16,498 bases of DNA from Armatimonadota bacterium (GCA_014379275.1 JACMMA010000137.1:1-16498), one strand, 5' to 3'; shown: positions 1-8,409, counted from the first letter of the stretch. Made by a program: numbers and translations. Notes: generated by a model from the sequence alone, not told the origin.

Positions 1-2379
1 CAGTGCGACCTGCGCTCCAAGCAGAGTTGCGGCGCGGATCGGTTCCCCCGTGGCGCTGGCGAGAAGGGAAAAACCGCCAAGACTCTCCAGAATGCCGTGT
101 TGCAGGCCGAGTTCGATACGAAGGACTAACGCTTCCGATTGTAGCGACATCGCCAGGGCGAACTTGCTTTGCTCGGTAGCGAGTGTTCCGAGGTTGGCAA
201 GTGCGGAAACGATTCCCGCGCGGTCATTCAGCGCGCGCTTAATCGCCAGACTCTCGGTGAAGTGACGCTCCGCCTCGTCGAACTGACCACTCCGCGCCTC
301 AACAAGGGCGAGGCCATTCAGGGCGAAGGCGAGACTCTGCTGGTTGCCAACGTCGCGGTCCAGCCGTATTGCCGCCTCCAGGGCGGATCGGGCGCCTTCG
401 AAATCGCCGAGGCGGCGGCGGACGATGCCCAGGTTGCTCAGTGTCGCGGATTCGCCGACACGATTTCCGGCCGCGACGAAAAAATCACGAGCATCCGCGA
501 AAGACTGTTCCGCTTCGGTTAGCCGACCCAGACGCAGCAATATCAGCGCCCGGTTGTTGCGGGCTTTGGCGGCGACGGAACCGTCCCGCGCGATACCGAT
601 TGCTTCTTCCTGTGCGGACAGCGCGGTTTCGTGATCGCCCTGCGCGTACGCGAGTGCGCCCAGTCCGCTCAGCGCCTGAGCCCGGGTGTCGCCGCCGCCG
701 GATGATACTGCGAGGGCGGCGGCGATGCGCTGGCGCCCCTCGGAAAAGTGCCCCCGGATCTCCCAGAATTTCCACAACTGCGCGACGAGTCGGAGCTTCC
801 CCTCACTATCGGACCGATCCAGGGCGGCGCGGAAATTATCGTGGTCCGCCTCTAGCCGGTCCAGTGCTTGCGCAGTGTCCACGCTATCGAGTCGAGTATG
901 GCACTCCTTCGCGAACGACAAGTAATACTCGAGGTGACGCTTGTGCAACTCAGCCCTTTCATCGGGTGTAAACAGGCCTTGGGCGAACGATCGCAGACTT
1001 TCCAGCAAGCGGAACCGAATTCGTCCCTCGGTTTCCTCCGCCACGAGCAATGACCTCTCACGGAGCTGAGAAAGGTATTCCGCGACGCTTCGCTCCTCGC
1101 AGATGCTCTCCGCGGCCTCAAGTGTCCAACCACCCCGGAATGCCGAAAGCCGCGCGAAGAACTGACGCTGTTCCGTCGTCAGAAGGCCGTAGCTCCACTG
1201 GATCGCCGCGAATAAAGAGCGGTGGCGCGACGATTTATCGGAATCTGATGAACTGAGTAGCGTGAACGGATTCGTGAGCTGCGCCCGCATCTCAGCGATG
1301 GTAAAAACACCGGCTCTCGCGGCGCACAACTCGATCGACAGAGGAATACCCTCGAGGTCCCGGCATAGATCCGCCGTTTCCGCGACGGCAGCAGTTTGAG
1401 CACGGTCGCAGAACAGCGCCACGCTCGCCGCTTCCCCGAGTGGTGCCACTGCCGCTTGCCTTTCGCCAGGAAGGCCGAGCCGACGCCTTGAGGTTACCAG
1501 GCAGGTTAGATTCGCGACGCGGGCGATCAGCGATGCGAGGATCGGTGCCCCGAGCGGTGTGATCTGCTCGAAGTTATCCAGGATCAGAAGACAGGGCGAC
1601 TCCCCGCTCAAGCGATCCGCTATCTGATCACCGGGATCCGCCTTCGCATCGCGGGGAAGGCCGAGCACGTCACGCACGGTCGGAAGAAGTCGTTCCGCCT
1701 CCCTAACGTCGGACAGCGAAACGAACCAGATGCCGCCCGGATAAAGCGCGGCGTGGCGGCGGGCGGTGGCGATGGACAGCCGCGTTTTGCCGACGCCGCC
1801 AGGACCCAGCAAAGTGACTAACCGGTGCTCCCCGAGTAGGGTCGCGGTCTGCCCGATTTCCTCCTCGCGCCCGAAGAAGTGGTTCGGTTCCTCCGGCAGG
1901 AAGACATGGGGAACAGGTCGTGTGTGGTCGATTTTCTGCTGGACTGTGTCAAATAGGGTTTCTAAACGTTGCCGCTCCGCCAACACCCAATCGTCCCAAA
2001 AGCCCGGCAACAGTTCCCCGCGGTACAGTTGCCCGGCGTCTTTCCAACGCTTCGCGTTCACGGCCCGCTCGAAATCCGTCGCGTCGCAAGTGAACGGCGC
2101 CGCAATCCCGACTGTATCGCGCGTCGTTTGTAGGAAATCGGTGCCGAGCGCTTTACGGATATGGGAAAGAGTGCCCCGAAAACTGGCGCGGGCGTCGTCG
2201 AAATCTGCGTCGGGCCAGAGCAGATCGGAAAGGGCGTCGCGGCTATGCCGCTGGGGATGCAATATCAGAAATGCGATCAACGCGGCGGCTTTTCGCGTCC
2301 GAAAATGGGTCACACTCTCGTCTCCCCGCTTGAGGCAAAACCCCCCGAGCAGTTCGACACGCCACGTCGTAAAGATCAT
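1..2379 (-). CDS. SARP-type regulator with NB-ARC ATPase and TPR region (C-terminus cut by window edge)
   Basis: A large STAND-type transcriptional regulator, 793 codons visible and still open at the left edge. Residues 1-95 form a winged-helix DNA-binding domain of the OmpR/SARP type. About residues 98-150 (GELLPGFWDDWV, LAERQRLE) look like an unusually short remnant of the bacterial transcriptional activation domain. The NTPase domain begins with FFGREEEI (168-175), has Walker A GPGGVGKT (192-199), Walker B LLILDNFE (264-271), and the family motif GIPLSIELCAARA from 344. The rest is helical and repetitive, for example ALSGLGALAYAQGD and ATLSNLGIVRRRLGDFEGA, which fits TPR repeats that sense a ligand or partner. 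An in-frame TAA 12 bases upstream makes this ATG the first possible start. The domain order is known for AfsR/MalT-like regulators; the ligand and target genes cannot be told from the sequence. No Shine-Dalgarno is seen. Confidence 0.9.
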   Translation of the reverse strand, partial: MIFTTWRVELLGGFCLKRGDESVTHFRTRKAAALIAFLILHPQRHSRDALSDLLWPDADFDDARASFRGTLSHIRKALGTDFLQTTRDTVGIAAPFTCDATDFERAVNAKRWKDAGQLYRGELLPGFWDDWVLAERQRLETLFDTVQQKIDHTRPVPHVFLPEEPNHFFGREEEIGQTATLLGEHRLVTLLGPGGVGKTRLSIATARRHAALYPGGIWFVSLSDVREAERLLPTVRDVLGLPRDAKADPGDQIADRLSGESPCLLILDNFEQITPLGAPILASLIARVANLTCLVTSRRRLGLPGERQAAVAPLGEAASVALFCDRAQTAAVAETADLCRDLEGIPLSIELCAARAGVFTIAEMRAQLTNPFTLLSSSDSDKSSRHRSLFAAIQWSYGLLTTEQRQFFARLSAFRGGWTLEAAESICEERSVAEYLSQLRERSLLVAEETEGRIRFRLLESLRSFAQGLFTPDERAELHKRHLEYYLSFAKECHTRLDSVDTAQALDRLEADHDNFRAALDRSDSEGKLRLVAQLWKFWEIRGHFSEGRQRIAAALAVSSGGGDTRAQALSGLGALAYAQGDHETALSAQEEAIGIARDGSVAAKARNNRALILLRLGRLTEAEQSFADARDFFVAAGNRVGESATLSNLGIVRRRLGDFEGARSALEAAIRLDRDVGNQQSLAFALNGLALVEARSGQFDEAERHFTESLAIKRALNDRAGIVSALANLGTLATEQSKFALAMSLQSEALVLRIELGLQHGILESLGGFSLLASATGEPIRAATLLGAQVAL

Positions 2380-2385
2380 ATTTCT

Positions 2386-2391
2386 ATTTTA
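2386..2391 (-). promoter_or_regulatory. -10 box of SARP gene, leaderless type
   Basis: On the minus strand TAAAAT stands six bases before the ATG of the SARP gene. There is no purine-rich Shine-Dalgarno and no convincing -35. The spacing puts the transcript start at or within a base of the start codon. A second possible -10 (TATACT) lies about 30 bases further upstream, also without a -35. Confidence 0.5.
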
Positions 2392-2505
2392 CTGGAAAAC
2401 GGGTCGAGTGCGAGTATATGAATCGTCGCTTTCGCCTGATATCTGCATGATTCTTGCTCGCACAATCAATGGCTCGTCCCGTTATTCATCCGGTCCGCTC
2501 TGGCA

Positions 2506-4278
2506 TCACGTCGCTTCTGTGCGAATCGGGGCGATCGCCTCTTGGACGGGAAGCGGCGTTCCAACCCCGTGTCGCTCCCGCGCGGCTATCTCGCGTTCCA
2601 TCTCCAGGGTGGCGAGGCGAAGCACCGTCGCGACGTTTTCCGGGCTGATCCCCTCTGTTTTCAGTACCCAGTCCGCGACAAAATCGTTCGTGCCGCGATT
2701 GCCATAGGTTTCCATCGCGGAAGCGCCGAGCGAGACAGCGACGATGGCCCGCGTGGTTGCCATCCCTGTACTTCCTTGCGTCGGAAACGCGGCGCCGATA
2801 CGCCGTCGCAAAAGATCATTCCACACGGCTCTTTTCGCGGGGTCATCCTCGGACACCATTTCATTCAGGCGATTTTCGTAGCGGCGAATCCGGGCGACCG
2901 ATAACACCCGCCACGCTTTCCCGCTTCGCTCGTCGGCCCGGTCCAGCTCGCTTTCCGCGTAGCGGAGCGCACCTTCCAGCGCGGCATACCGGACCCATGT
3001 CGTCGCATTATCGGCGCGGAAGAAGCGGTTGTTCAAATCGAACAACACGGCAGCGGTGGTAGACTGGGCGCGGGAAAGCGGTGTCGCCACGCCGCGCAAT
3101 AGGTCCAGAGACTGTCCGATTTCTCCGCGACCGAGGGCGCCATTTATCGCGCCCTCGGAGCCGGCGGGGTTGACCAGATTTTGCCGTGCCAGCGCATCCC
3201 AATGGCCGGGTGCGGTCCGTAAGATCCGCGCCGAGCGGGAGTAGATATCCGAGATCCGTCCTTGCACGGCATAGGCGCGGCCGGACAGGTAGATCCAGCG
3301 CGGGTCGCCGAGTTGTGTGTTCAGAAGCAACAACTGCTGCGCGATAGTCGCGGCACGGTTGACCTTGTAAAATTTTGTTAATGCCGCACGTTCTCCTTTC
3401 GCCACATCCTCAAGTGTTTTCTGCTGGGCGAGATAGAAGTTAGGCAAAAGGGGAGAGGGGGGAAGCGGGGGGAATGCGAACGGATCTTCACCGCGCCGGA
3501 CGGTTTCTGCCAACCCGGGCAGACCGCGCCGTTTGTAGCCATCCGCCGTGAATTCACGCTCGGCGGACCCGGCGCGGGTGACGAGCGGGTTTTTCCGTGC
3601 GGAGGCGATCCGCTTTTCCGGCGACGGGTGTGTGGCGAAGTACTCCTCGATCCGGTTGCTGTAACCGCCGATGCCGTCAAAAAACTGCACCAACCCCCCC
3701 GGATCGTACCCAGCGGCATAAGCGAAATCGATCCCCTCTTCGTCGGCTTGTGCCTCTTGCTCTTTGGATTTATTGAGCGAACGCAATATGCTGTACACGG
3801 CGAGAAGAGTGTCACCGTTTCGACCGAGCGTCTTCTGGGGGAGGACACGCCGCAATATCGTGAAACCCAGATTGAAACCGATCTGTTGCGTCGCGTGACG
3901 CTTGGCGACGTGACCGGTTTCATGCGCCAAAATGGAAGCCAGCTCGTCATCCGAATCTATCGAATCCAGTAGCCCCCGCGTGACCATGATGTAGCCCCCG
4001 GGCAATGCATAGGCATTCGCGGTGTCGGAGCCGACAATGACGAAGCGGCAGGTGATGTCATCGCGGTGTGATTCGCGGGCGACATCGGCGCCGAGGCGCC
4101 CGACATATCCCGCGAGAATCGGGTCGGTCTCGGTACCAAACGGGGCGGCGAATTCTCTGGCAAAGTAATTCCCGATGGCTTTTTCGAAGGCGGTATCCAG
4201 GCGGTCTGCATGAGCGATGGCGGGATGAAACAGGATCAAACATAGAATCAAGCGGAGGAGAGACGGGCGCGAAAGCAT
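2506..4278 (-). CDS. Exported M48-family zinc metallopeptidase
   Basis: A 590-residue protein with an N-terminal signal peptide (hydrophobic LILCLILFHPAIA, likely cleavage after AHA). The peptidase M48 core covers about residues 25-225. It has zinc-binding HETGH at 119-123, preceded by DDELASILA, and the third ligand is probably Glu175 in EAQADEEGIDFAYAAGYDP. This fits BepA/LoiP-like periplasmic proteases that act in envelope protein quality control. BepA-like enzymes carry TPRs after the protease; here residues 280-590 are helical and repeat-like but I cannot define clear TPR units. The gene is monocistronic as far as seen, 126 bases before the SARP gene on the same strand and divergent from a small hypothetical gene. 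The ATG start has a TAAAAT box six bases upstream and no Shine-Dalgarno. Family assignment is firm; the substrate is unknown. Confidence 0.9.
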   Translation of the reverse strand: MLSRPSLLRLILCLILFHPAIAHADRLDTAFEKAIGNYFAREFAAPFGTETDPILAGYVGRLGADVARESHRDDITCRFVIVGSDTANAYALPGGYIMVTRGLLDSIDSDDELASILAHETGHVAKRHATQQIGFNLGFTILRRVLPQKTLGRNGDTLLAVYSILRSLNKSKEQEAQADEEGIDFAYAAGYDPGGLVQFFDGIGGYSNRIEEYFATHPSPEKRIASARKNPLVTRAGSAEREFTADGYKRRGLPGLAETVRRGEDPFAFPPLPPSPLLPNFYLAQQKTLEDVAKGERAALTKFYKVNRAATIAQQLLLLNTQLGDPRWIYLSGRAYAVQGRISDIYSRSARILRTAPGHWDALARQNLVNPAGSEGAINGALGRGEIGQSLDLLRGVATPLSRAQSTTAAVLFDLNNRFFRADNATTWVRYAALEGALRYAESELDRADERSGKAWRVLSVARIRRYENRLNEMVSEDDPAKRAVWNDLLRRRIGAAFPTQGSTGMATTRAIVAVSLGASAMETYGNRGTNDFVADWVLKTEGISPENVATVLRLATLEMEREIAARERHGVGTPLPVQEAIAPIRTEAT

Positions 4279-4284
4279 GACGCT

Positions 4285-4290
4285 ATTTTA
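4285..4290 (-). promoter_or_regulatory. -10 box of M48 gene, leaderless type
   Basis: TAAAAT on the minus strand followed by six bases (AGCGTC) and the ATG. The same hexamer and the same spacing occur before the SARP gene. No -35 match is seen 16-18 bases upstream. Confidence 0.55.
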
Positions 4291-4342
4291 CCGCCCTGTT
4301 GGCTACGGTTTCCGAACGCCACCGACAGAAACATTTCGCGTT

Positions 4343-4372
4343 TTGCCTGCCATCGGAAAGATGCGGTATAGT
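4343..4372 (+). promoter_or_regulatory. Sigma70-type promoter of small hypothetical gene
   Basis: TTGCCT, an 18-base spacer and TATAGT on the plus strand. The predicted transcript start near 4379 leaves a leader of about 55 bases before the GTG at 4434. It therefore argues against any coding start upstream of about 4380. Confidence 0.6.
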
Positions 4373-4433
4373 GCTTGCACAATTCTCTGAGGACGCGGCT
4401 TTATGGGAAGCCGGTGAAGAAAGACCGAAATCA

Positions 4434-4679
4434 GTGCACAAATATGTCGCGGTTGTACGATTGAAAAATAGTGAGCCGATTATCGTCTCGCTGAACGATG
4501 CGATGGAAGCGAGTGGGGCGCACGACGCTTCCTGTGTCCCGCCCAAGAAAAAAGACAACGATAATGTGCCAGCCGGTTACTGGCTCATCAAAGGCAAGAA
4601 CACCCAAGTGATCGTCCCCGAGGAACAAGTTTCGGCGATCATTGTCGAGCCGGTCGTCATAGACGACTCTATCGAATAA
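4434..4679 (+). CDS. Small hypothetical protein
   Basis: A short acidic protein of about 81 residues that I do not recognise. It begins MHKYVAVVRLKNSEPIIVSL, has a central lysine-rich PPKKKDNDN stretch, and ends in a beta-rich segment with QVIVPEEQVSAIIVEPVVI. The short beta-like segments suggest a small soluble domain. The frame is open further upstream to a TTG at 4299, but that stretch contains the -35 and -10 boxes of the gene's own promoter, so I prefer the GTG at 4434, which follows purine-rich AAGAAAGACCGAAA. No signal peptide or membrane segment is seen. It is divergent from the M48 gene and convergent with the lectin-like gene. That the frame is coding is likely from the open frame and promoter; the exact start is less sure. 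Confidence 0.55.
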   Translation: MHKYVAVVRLKNSEPIIVSLNDAMEASGAHDASCVPPKKKDNDNVPAGYWLIKGKNTQVIVPEEQVSAIIVEPVVIDDSIE

Positions 4680-4734
4680 ATCGTCAAGACGTGTTGTTTC
4701 CTCTATCCTTTGGAGAACCGTGCCGGGACGAGTG

Positions 4735-5292
4735 TTACCGCTTACGGCGGCGTGTGACGGGAGGTATCGTCACCTTCCCGTATTCGACGACATAGGCACA
4801 AACATCGACACGGTTCGGGGCGCGGTGTGGATCCTCGGGAAGATCGTTCCACGCCCGCTTCCCGTCCGCGATAACGCGATTCTCGATGCCGAACACGTTG
4901 TTCGGCTCTCCCTTGGCCCAATAGGTGAAGTTCCACGGCTCGCCGGTAACCCAGCGCCAGTTGCTTCGCGCTGGGGTTGCCGATCGTAGTTTGAACCCTC
5001 CCAGCCAGATGGAGTAAAGGCTCGGTATCGTAGGCTTCTGGTAAATGAGTTCGATCAGGAACGAATTCTCCTGTGCGGAGGTGATTGTGGCAAGGTGGCC
5101 TGTCATCCCCATGAACACCGAATTCCGCGCCGCGTTATCGGCATCTTTCCAGGTGATCGGTCCGGGCAAAACGACCAAAGCATAGTAATGGTTGTTCGCC
5201 GGGTTTCGGACCGGCGTCTGTGCCTGAGCGGATGCGGCACAAAGCGACATCGAAGCCGTCACGGCGAGTAATGCGTTTCGGGAGAGCAGCAT
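4735..5292 (-). CDS. Secreted C-type-lectin-like domain protein
   Basis: A 185-residue exported protein. Residues 1-24 are a signal peptide with likely cleavage at AQA-QT. The rest is one C-type lectin-like domain: WKDADNAAR, then GHLATITSAQEN, IWLGGFK, WRWVTGEPWNFTYWAKGEPNN and WNDLPED. The EPN and WND motifs are the residues that bind calcium and sugar in the canonical fold, so carbohydrate binding is plausible. Bacterial members of this kind often end in a PEP-CTERM sorting tail; this one lacks it and ends in a basic RRRKR. Cysteines are sparse, so the usual disulfides are mostly missing. The gene is transcribed alone from a good promoter. The fold call is firm; the ligand is unknown. Confidence 0.85.
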   Translation of the reverse strand: MLLSRNALLAVTASMSLCAASAQAQTPVRNPANNHYYALVVLPGPITWKDADNAARNSVFMGMTGHLATITSAQENSFLIELIYQKPTIPSLYSIWLGGFKLRSATPARSNWRWVTGEPWNFTYWAKGEPNNVFGIENRVIADGKRAWNDLPEDPHRAPNRVDVCAYVVEYGKVTIPPVTRRRKR

Positions 5293-5369
5293 GGGCAGAG
5301 AGTCCGATCCATTCCAGAGCGCTACGAGTCAGGACGGCAAAATCCGGGTCCCGATGCAAGGAGTGGCAC

Positions 5370-5399
5370 ATTCTAACCCAAGGCACTTCGCTCCGTCAA
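5370..5399 (-). promoter_or_regulatory. Promoter of the lectin-like gene
   Basis: On the minus strand TTGACG, an 18-base spacer and TAGAAT. This is the best -35/-10 pair in the window and predicts a leader of about 70 bases before the ATG at 5292. It lies between the rhomboid stop codon and the lectin-like gene, so the latter need not be read from the rhomboid promoter. Confidence 0.7.
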
Positions 5400-5418
5400 G
5401 AAACTGCGGTGTTCATCG

Positions 5419-6186
5419 CTAATTCCGATAGTTGGCACCTGTCCGGTAATCGTTGCCTGCGTCGTAGGCACCGTATTCGTTGCGGCGCGGCGGCTTCGCA
5501 CCGAATAGTTTGATCAATACCATACCGGCGATAAAACCGCCGATGTGCGCCATATAGGCGACCCCGCCGCTCCCCCCGTCACGCATGGTTAAAGAGCCGA
5601 GAAATTGCGAGAAGAACTGCGAGACGATCCAGAATCCGAGCAGTATGAACGCCGGTACGCGGATCTTGGTGAAAAAGATGGCGAGAAAAATGAGAGAGTC
5701 TACTCTTGCGGTGGGGAATAGTATCAGGTAAGCACCGAGCACCCCCGCGATCGCGCCCGATGCGCCAAGATTCGGGATGACACTGTCGGGACCGATTGCG
5801 ATCTGGGCGGCGGACGCGGCGAGACCGGAGAGCAGATAAAAGAACAGATATCGGCCCCTGCCAAGAGTGTCCTCGATGTTGTTACCGAAGATCCAGAGGT
5901 AGAGCATGTTTCCGCCGAGGTGTAGCCATCCGCCGTGCATAAACATCGAGGTAAACAGTGTCAGATAGAACGGTCGTAGACTCACGCCATTCGTCGGTAT
6001 ATCCTGCCCGGTGGTGATTTCAGCGGGGATCATGGTCCATCCCGCCATCGGCCCGACCAATCCCCTTTCCGTGGCACCGATCCCGCCAAACTCTTCCATC
6101 AGAAAGACGATAACATTCACAACAATCAGGAGGTATGTTAGCCACGGGGTGATGCGTACCGGATTCTCGTCACGGAGTGGGATCAT
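5419..6186 (-). CDS. Rhomboid-family intramembrane serine protease
   Basis: A 255-residue polytopic membrane protein. It has membrane segments from about residue 13, and HGGWLHLGGNMLYLWIFG at 84-101 carries the family His84, His89 and Asn93. The nucleophile motif GASGAIAG gives Ser143, and AHIGGF gives the catalytic His214, so the Ser-His dyad is intact. Rhomboids cleave transmembrane segments of other proteins within the bilayer. The long first periplasmic loop (about residues 32-72) matches the bacterial subfamily starting MIPLRDENP. The C-terminal 25 residues are polar and disordered, rich in Asn, Tyr and Gly. A Shine-Dalgarno (AAGGA) precedes the ATG. It lies 97 bases downstream of cdaR and has its own likely promoter. 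The substrate is unknown. Confidence 0.93.
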   Translation of the reverse strand: MIPLRDENPVRITPWLTYLLIVVNVIVFLMEEFGGIGATERGLVGPMAGWTMIPAEITTGQDIPTNGVSLRPFYLTLFTSMFMHGGWLHLGGNMLYLWIFGNNIEDTLGRGRYLFFYLLSGLAASAAQIAIGPDSVIPNLGASGAIAGVLGAYLILFPTARVDSLIFLAIFFTKIRVPAFILLGFWIVSQFFSQFLGSLTMRDGGSGGVAYMAHIGGFIAGMVLIKLFGAKPPRRNEYGAYDAGNDYRTGANYRN

Positions 6187-6231
6187 AGTCTGCTTCCTTC
6201 ACAACGGGTCAATCGTACTGGGTTACCACGG

Positions 6232-6261
6232 GATATACCCGAAATAAAACAAATGATGCAA
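6232..6261 (-). promoter_or_regulatory. Likely promoter of the rhomboid gene
   Basis: On the minus strand TTGCAT, an 18-base AT-rich spacer and TATATC, about 45 bases before the rhomboid ATG. The boxes are moderate. Read-through from cdaA-cdaR is also possible because no terminator is seen after cdaR. Confidence 0.45.
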
Positions 6262-6283
6262 CGACGACATTCTCCCATGGCGC

Positions 6284-7327
6284 TTAAGGGGCCGGTGTTG
6301 TTACGGCAGACGTCGTTGCTGAAGGAGACGGCGTTGCCGACGCTGTCGGCAAGGGAGACGGTGAGGGCGTCGGGGGCGCGACTTTCACCCCGCCCACCGT
6401 GGTTTCCGGCTCCACGATCACGCGCACCTGGATCAGGGGAAGGGCCTGTTGCGGCGACATCCCAGGGGGGAGGGTGACCGTAACGGTTTTTGTTATCGTT
6501 TCCTTGATCCCGGCGATATCTACCCGAAGGGGGATTGAGGACTGCGCCGATAAAGCTTCCACGGCGCCGCGGACAACAATCTGATTCGGCGAAGGGTCCG
6601 AATAGCTGGCGATTCGGTAACCCTGTGCCGGGGTGCCGTCTAACTTGACAGAAAGGAACATGATTTTCGTGCGCGGCACCGGGCGCAAATTTACACGTAC
6701 TTGAACCTTACTGGGGACAATCTCCACGCCCTCGACGCGACGTCGCTGGTTATCTTCGGCGTACAGATCCACGGAGCGCTCGATGGTTAACTCATCCCCC
6801 TCACGCTCCACACTGGCGACGACCCGACCAATACGCTTCAAATCCTCCGATAACCCTTGAACAATAACGTCGCCTGGTTTCGATGACGGATCCGTGTACT
6901 CCTGTCCCGCGGGAGGCGTCCCACTGAAGTCCACATCAACGGTATAGGGTCGCTTATCTTTCAATTCCCCCGAAAAAAGCGCGATCGGCAGCGAGGCGTT
7001 GTTCAGGGACACCCCTTTGGGGAGTGAAACCATTACCGGCAACCGGTTCAGACCCGGCTTGACCAGGGAGCCGTCCACCAGAGCATTCAGCGGTTCTTTC
7101 TCAAATTGCGCAAGCTCCGATTCCGTGCCGGAAACCGTGAGTTGGATCAGGGCTGGTCGCTCCTTGATCACCAGGGTCGCCGGGAGCTGCATCACCTCCG
7201 GTTGCACGTATTGATCCCTTGTCACCCGGGGATTTTGCTGGATACTGGCGACATAATACAGCATGACGGATAAAACAAGCGCGAACAGTTTGTAGCCTAT
7301 ATTCCGACGCAGGAAAGCGAGCCTCAT
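6284..7327 (-). CDS. cdaR: YbbR-domain protein, CdaA regulator CdaR
   Basis: A 347-residue protein with one N-terminal membrane anchor (about residues 10-28, IGYKLFALVLSVMLYYVAS) followed by an extracytoplasmic part made of repeated YbbR-type beta domains. The repeats can be followed through segments such as LPATLVIKERPALIQLTVSG, PGDVIVQGLSEDLKRI and PNQIVVRGAVEALSA. The last 30 residues are a Pro/Ser/Thr-rich low-complexity tail. In Firmicutes CdaR binds and modulates the diadenylate cyclase CdaA. Here its start overlaps the cdaA stop by four bases (ATGA), which implies translational coupling and supports the same pairing. No glmM follows, unlike the usual cdaA-cdaR-glmM order. Role is inferred from domain and neighbour. 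Confidence 0.9.
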   Translation of the reverse strand: MRLAFLRRNIGYKLFALVLSVMLYYVASIQQNPRVTRDQYVQPEVMQLPATLVIKERPALIQLTVSGTESELAQFEKEPLNALVDGSLVKPGLNRLPVMVSLPKGVSLNNASLPIALFSGELKDKRPYTVDVDFSGTPPAGQEYTDPSSKPGDVIVQGLSEDLKRIGRVVASVEREGDELTIERSVDLYAEDNQRRRVEGVEIVPSKVQVRVNLRPVPRTKIMFLSVKLDGTPAQGYRIASYSDPSPNQIVVRGAVEALSAQSSIPLRVDIAGIKETITKTVTVTLPPGMSPQQALPLIQVRVIVEPETTVGGVKVAPPTPSPSPLPTASATPSPSATTSAVTTPAP

Positions 7328-8310
7328 CGGGTTTGCCCCCCCTGTTCCGTCAACGGGGGTGTTTGCAGGGGTGAGTCCTTCGCCCCTTTCGAGGGACCGA
7401 CCGACGTTTCTGTGCCGTCTCCTTTCGGCGGGGAGATCTTCACCGTTTTACGTCTGCCGAAGGGGAGATTTTCTGGTAAGTGCAGGGCGGATGTCAATAT
7501 CGTCTTTTTGGGCGCGGCAATCCCGAACGCTTCCTGTAGTCGCTGGCGCAGGGTCGCCTCGCTCAGGCCGGGGACCAGTTTGCCGTTCGAAGTAAGCGAG
7601 ATAGTTCCGCGTTCCTCCGAAACGACTACGGTTATCGCGTCACTGTTCTCGCTCATCCCGATCGCGGCACGGTGCCGCATGTGAACGTTGGTACCGACAT
7701 TCGGGGATTCGGTTGTGGGGAGGCGGCATCCCGCGGCGGCTATCCGGTTGCCGCGGATGATCGCGGCTCCGTCATGGAGCGGGGTACCATCATAAAAAAT
7801 AGTACTTAGCAGTGGTTGCGACACCTCACAATCGAGGGGCGTCCCCGTGATGATGATGTCGTCCAATCCCGTCTCGCGTTCGAGAACGATCAGTGCACCG
7901 GTCTTGGTTCCGGATAAGACGACTGCGGCGCGGACCACTTTTTCGACGGTCAGGGAAACATCCTCACGCGCGGTGACGTGGATAGGAGCACCCCAGAAAT
8001 CCAGCCGTCCTAACTTTTCCAGAATGTCACGTAGCTCGGGATAGAGCAGAATCACGATCGCAACCGGACCAAGCGGCGTCACTTGCGTCAGAAGCCAGTT
8101 CAGTTCAATCAGTCCCAATTTTTCCGATGCGATCAGAAACGCGAAGAACACGCCGATTCCGAGAATGATTTGCCAGGCGCGACGCCCTTTGGCAAGAAGA
8201 ATTAGACGGTAGAGGAGATAGGCGACAAGGGTAATGTCAAAGCCTGCCCGCAGAATGGCGAGATAAGGAAGTGTTTGCAGGATATGCCAAAAATTCGTCA
8301 CGGGCGGCAT
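7324..8310 (-). CDS. cdaA: Membrane diadenylate cyclase (c-di-AMP synthase)
   Basis: A 328-residue CdaA. It converts two ATP to cyclic di-AMP, a second messenger for potassium, osmotic and cell-wall homeostasis. Three membrane segments occupy residues 20-90 (DITLVAYLLYRLILLA, IILGIGVFFAFLIA, GPVAIVILLY). The DAC domain follows, with GALIVLE at 138-144, PLHDGAAII with the catalytic DGA at 180-182, and MRHRAAIGMSE with RHR at 212-214, so active-site motifs are intact. The tail after 285 is polar and Pro-rich. The frame is open 56 codons further upstream, but those codons contain the promoter and are not family-like; the ATG at 8310 gives the normal N-terminus. A GTG three codons later is a possible alternative. 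It overlaps cdaR by four bases and is divergent from the ABC ATPase gene. Confidence 0.93.
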   Translation of the reverse strand: MPPVTNFWHILQTLPYLAILRAGFDITLVAYLLYRLILLAKGRRAWQIILGIGVFFAFLIASEKLGLIELNWLLTQVTPLGPVAIVILLYPELRDILEKLGRLDFWGAPIHVTAREDVSLTVEKVVRAAVVLSGTKTGALIVLERETGLDDIIITGTPLDCEVSQPLLSTIFYDGTPLHDGAAIIRGNRIAAAGCRLPTTESPNVGTNVHMRHRAAIGMSENSDAITVVVSEERGTISLTSNGKLVPGLSEATLRQRLQEAFGIAAPKKTILTSALHLPENLPFGRRKTVKISPPKGDGTETSVGPSKGAKDSPLQTPPLTEQGGQTR

Positions 8311-8314
8311 GGTT

Positions 8315-8343
8315 AGTATAACCCGCGAAAACGATACGGGCAA
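8315..8343 (-). promoter_or_regulatory. Promoter of cdaA-cdaR, abutting the start codon
   Basis: On the minus strand TTGCCC, a 17-base spacer and TATACT, only four bases before the ATG at 8310. Such a strong box pair this close means the transcript begins within or next to the start codon, so translation is leaderless or begins a few codons later (GTG at 8301). No Shine-Dalgarno is present. Confidence 0.65.
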
Positions 8344-8360
8344 ACGCGGCTGATGCGTAG

Positions 8361-8409
8361 TCGGTCCGATATCCCACAATAGCGCCGTGTTATTCAAGGT
8401 CCGCGGGCC
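8361..8409. promoter_or_regulatory. Palindromic sites in the cdaA/ABC divergent region
   Basis: The region between the two divergent starts holds a perfect odd-length palindrome TCGGTCCGA (8361-8369) and a near-perfect GGTCCGCGGGCC (8398-8409, one mismatched pair). The second overlaps the end of the putative -35 and the spacer of the ABC promoter, a usual place for a repressor operator. Short GC-rich palindromes arise by chance in such DNA, so this is only a candidate. Confidence 0.25.

Noticed and set aside
1766..2707. Long open frame on the plus strand (313 codons)
   Set aside because: It is antisense to the SARP and M48 genes, has a low-complexity Ser/Arg composition typical of shadow frames, and matches nothing.
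4299..4433. Upstream extension of the small hypothetical gene to TTG 4299
   Set aside because: This stretch holds the gene's own -35 and -10 boxes; a start there would precede the predicted transcript start.
4680..4700. Possible terminator after the small hypothetical gene (CGTC-AA-GACG)
   Set aside because: Only four base pairs with a two-base loop and an interrupted T-tract; too weak.
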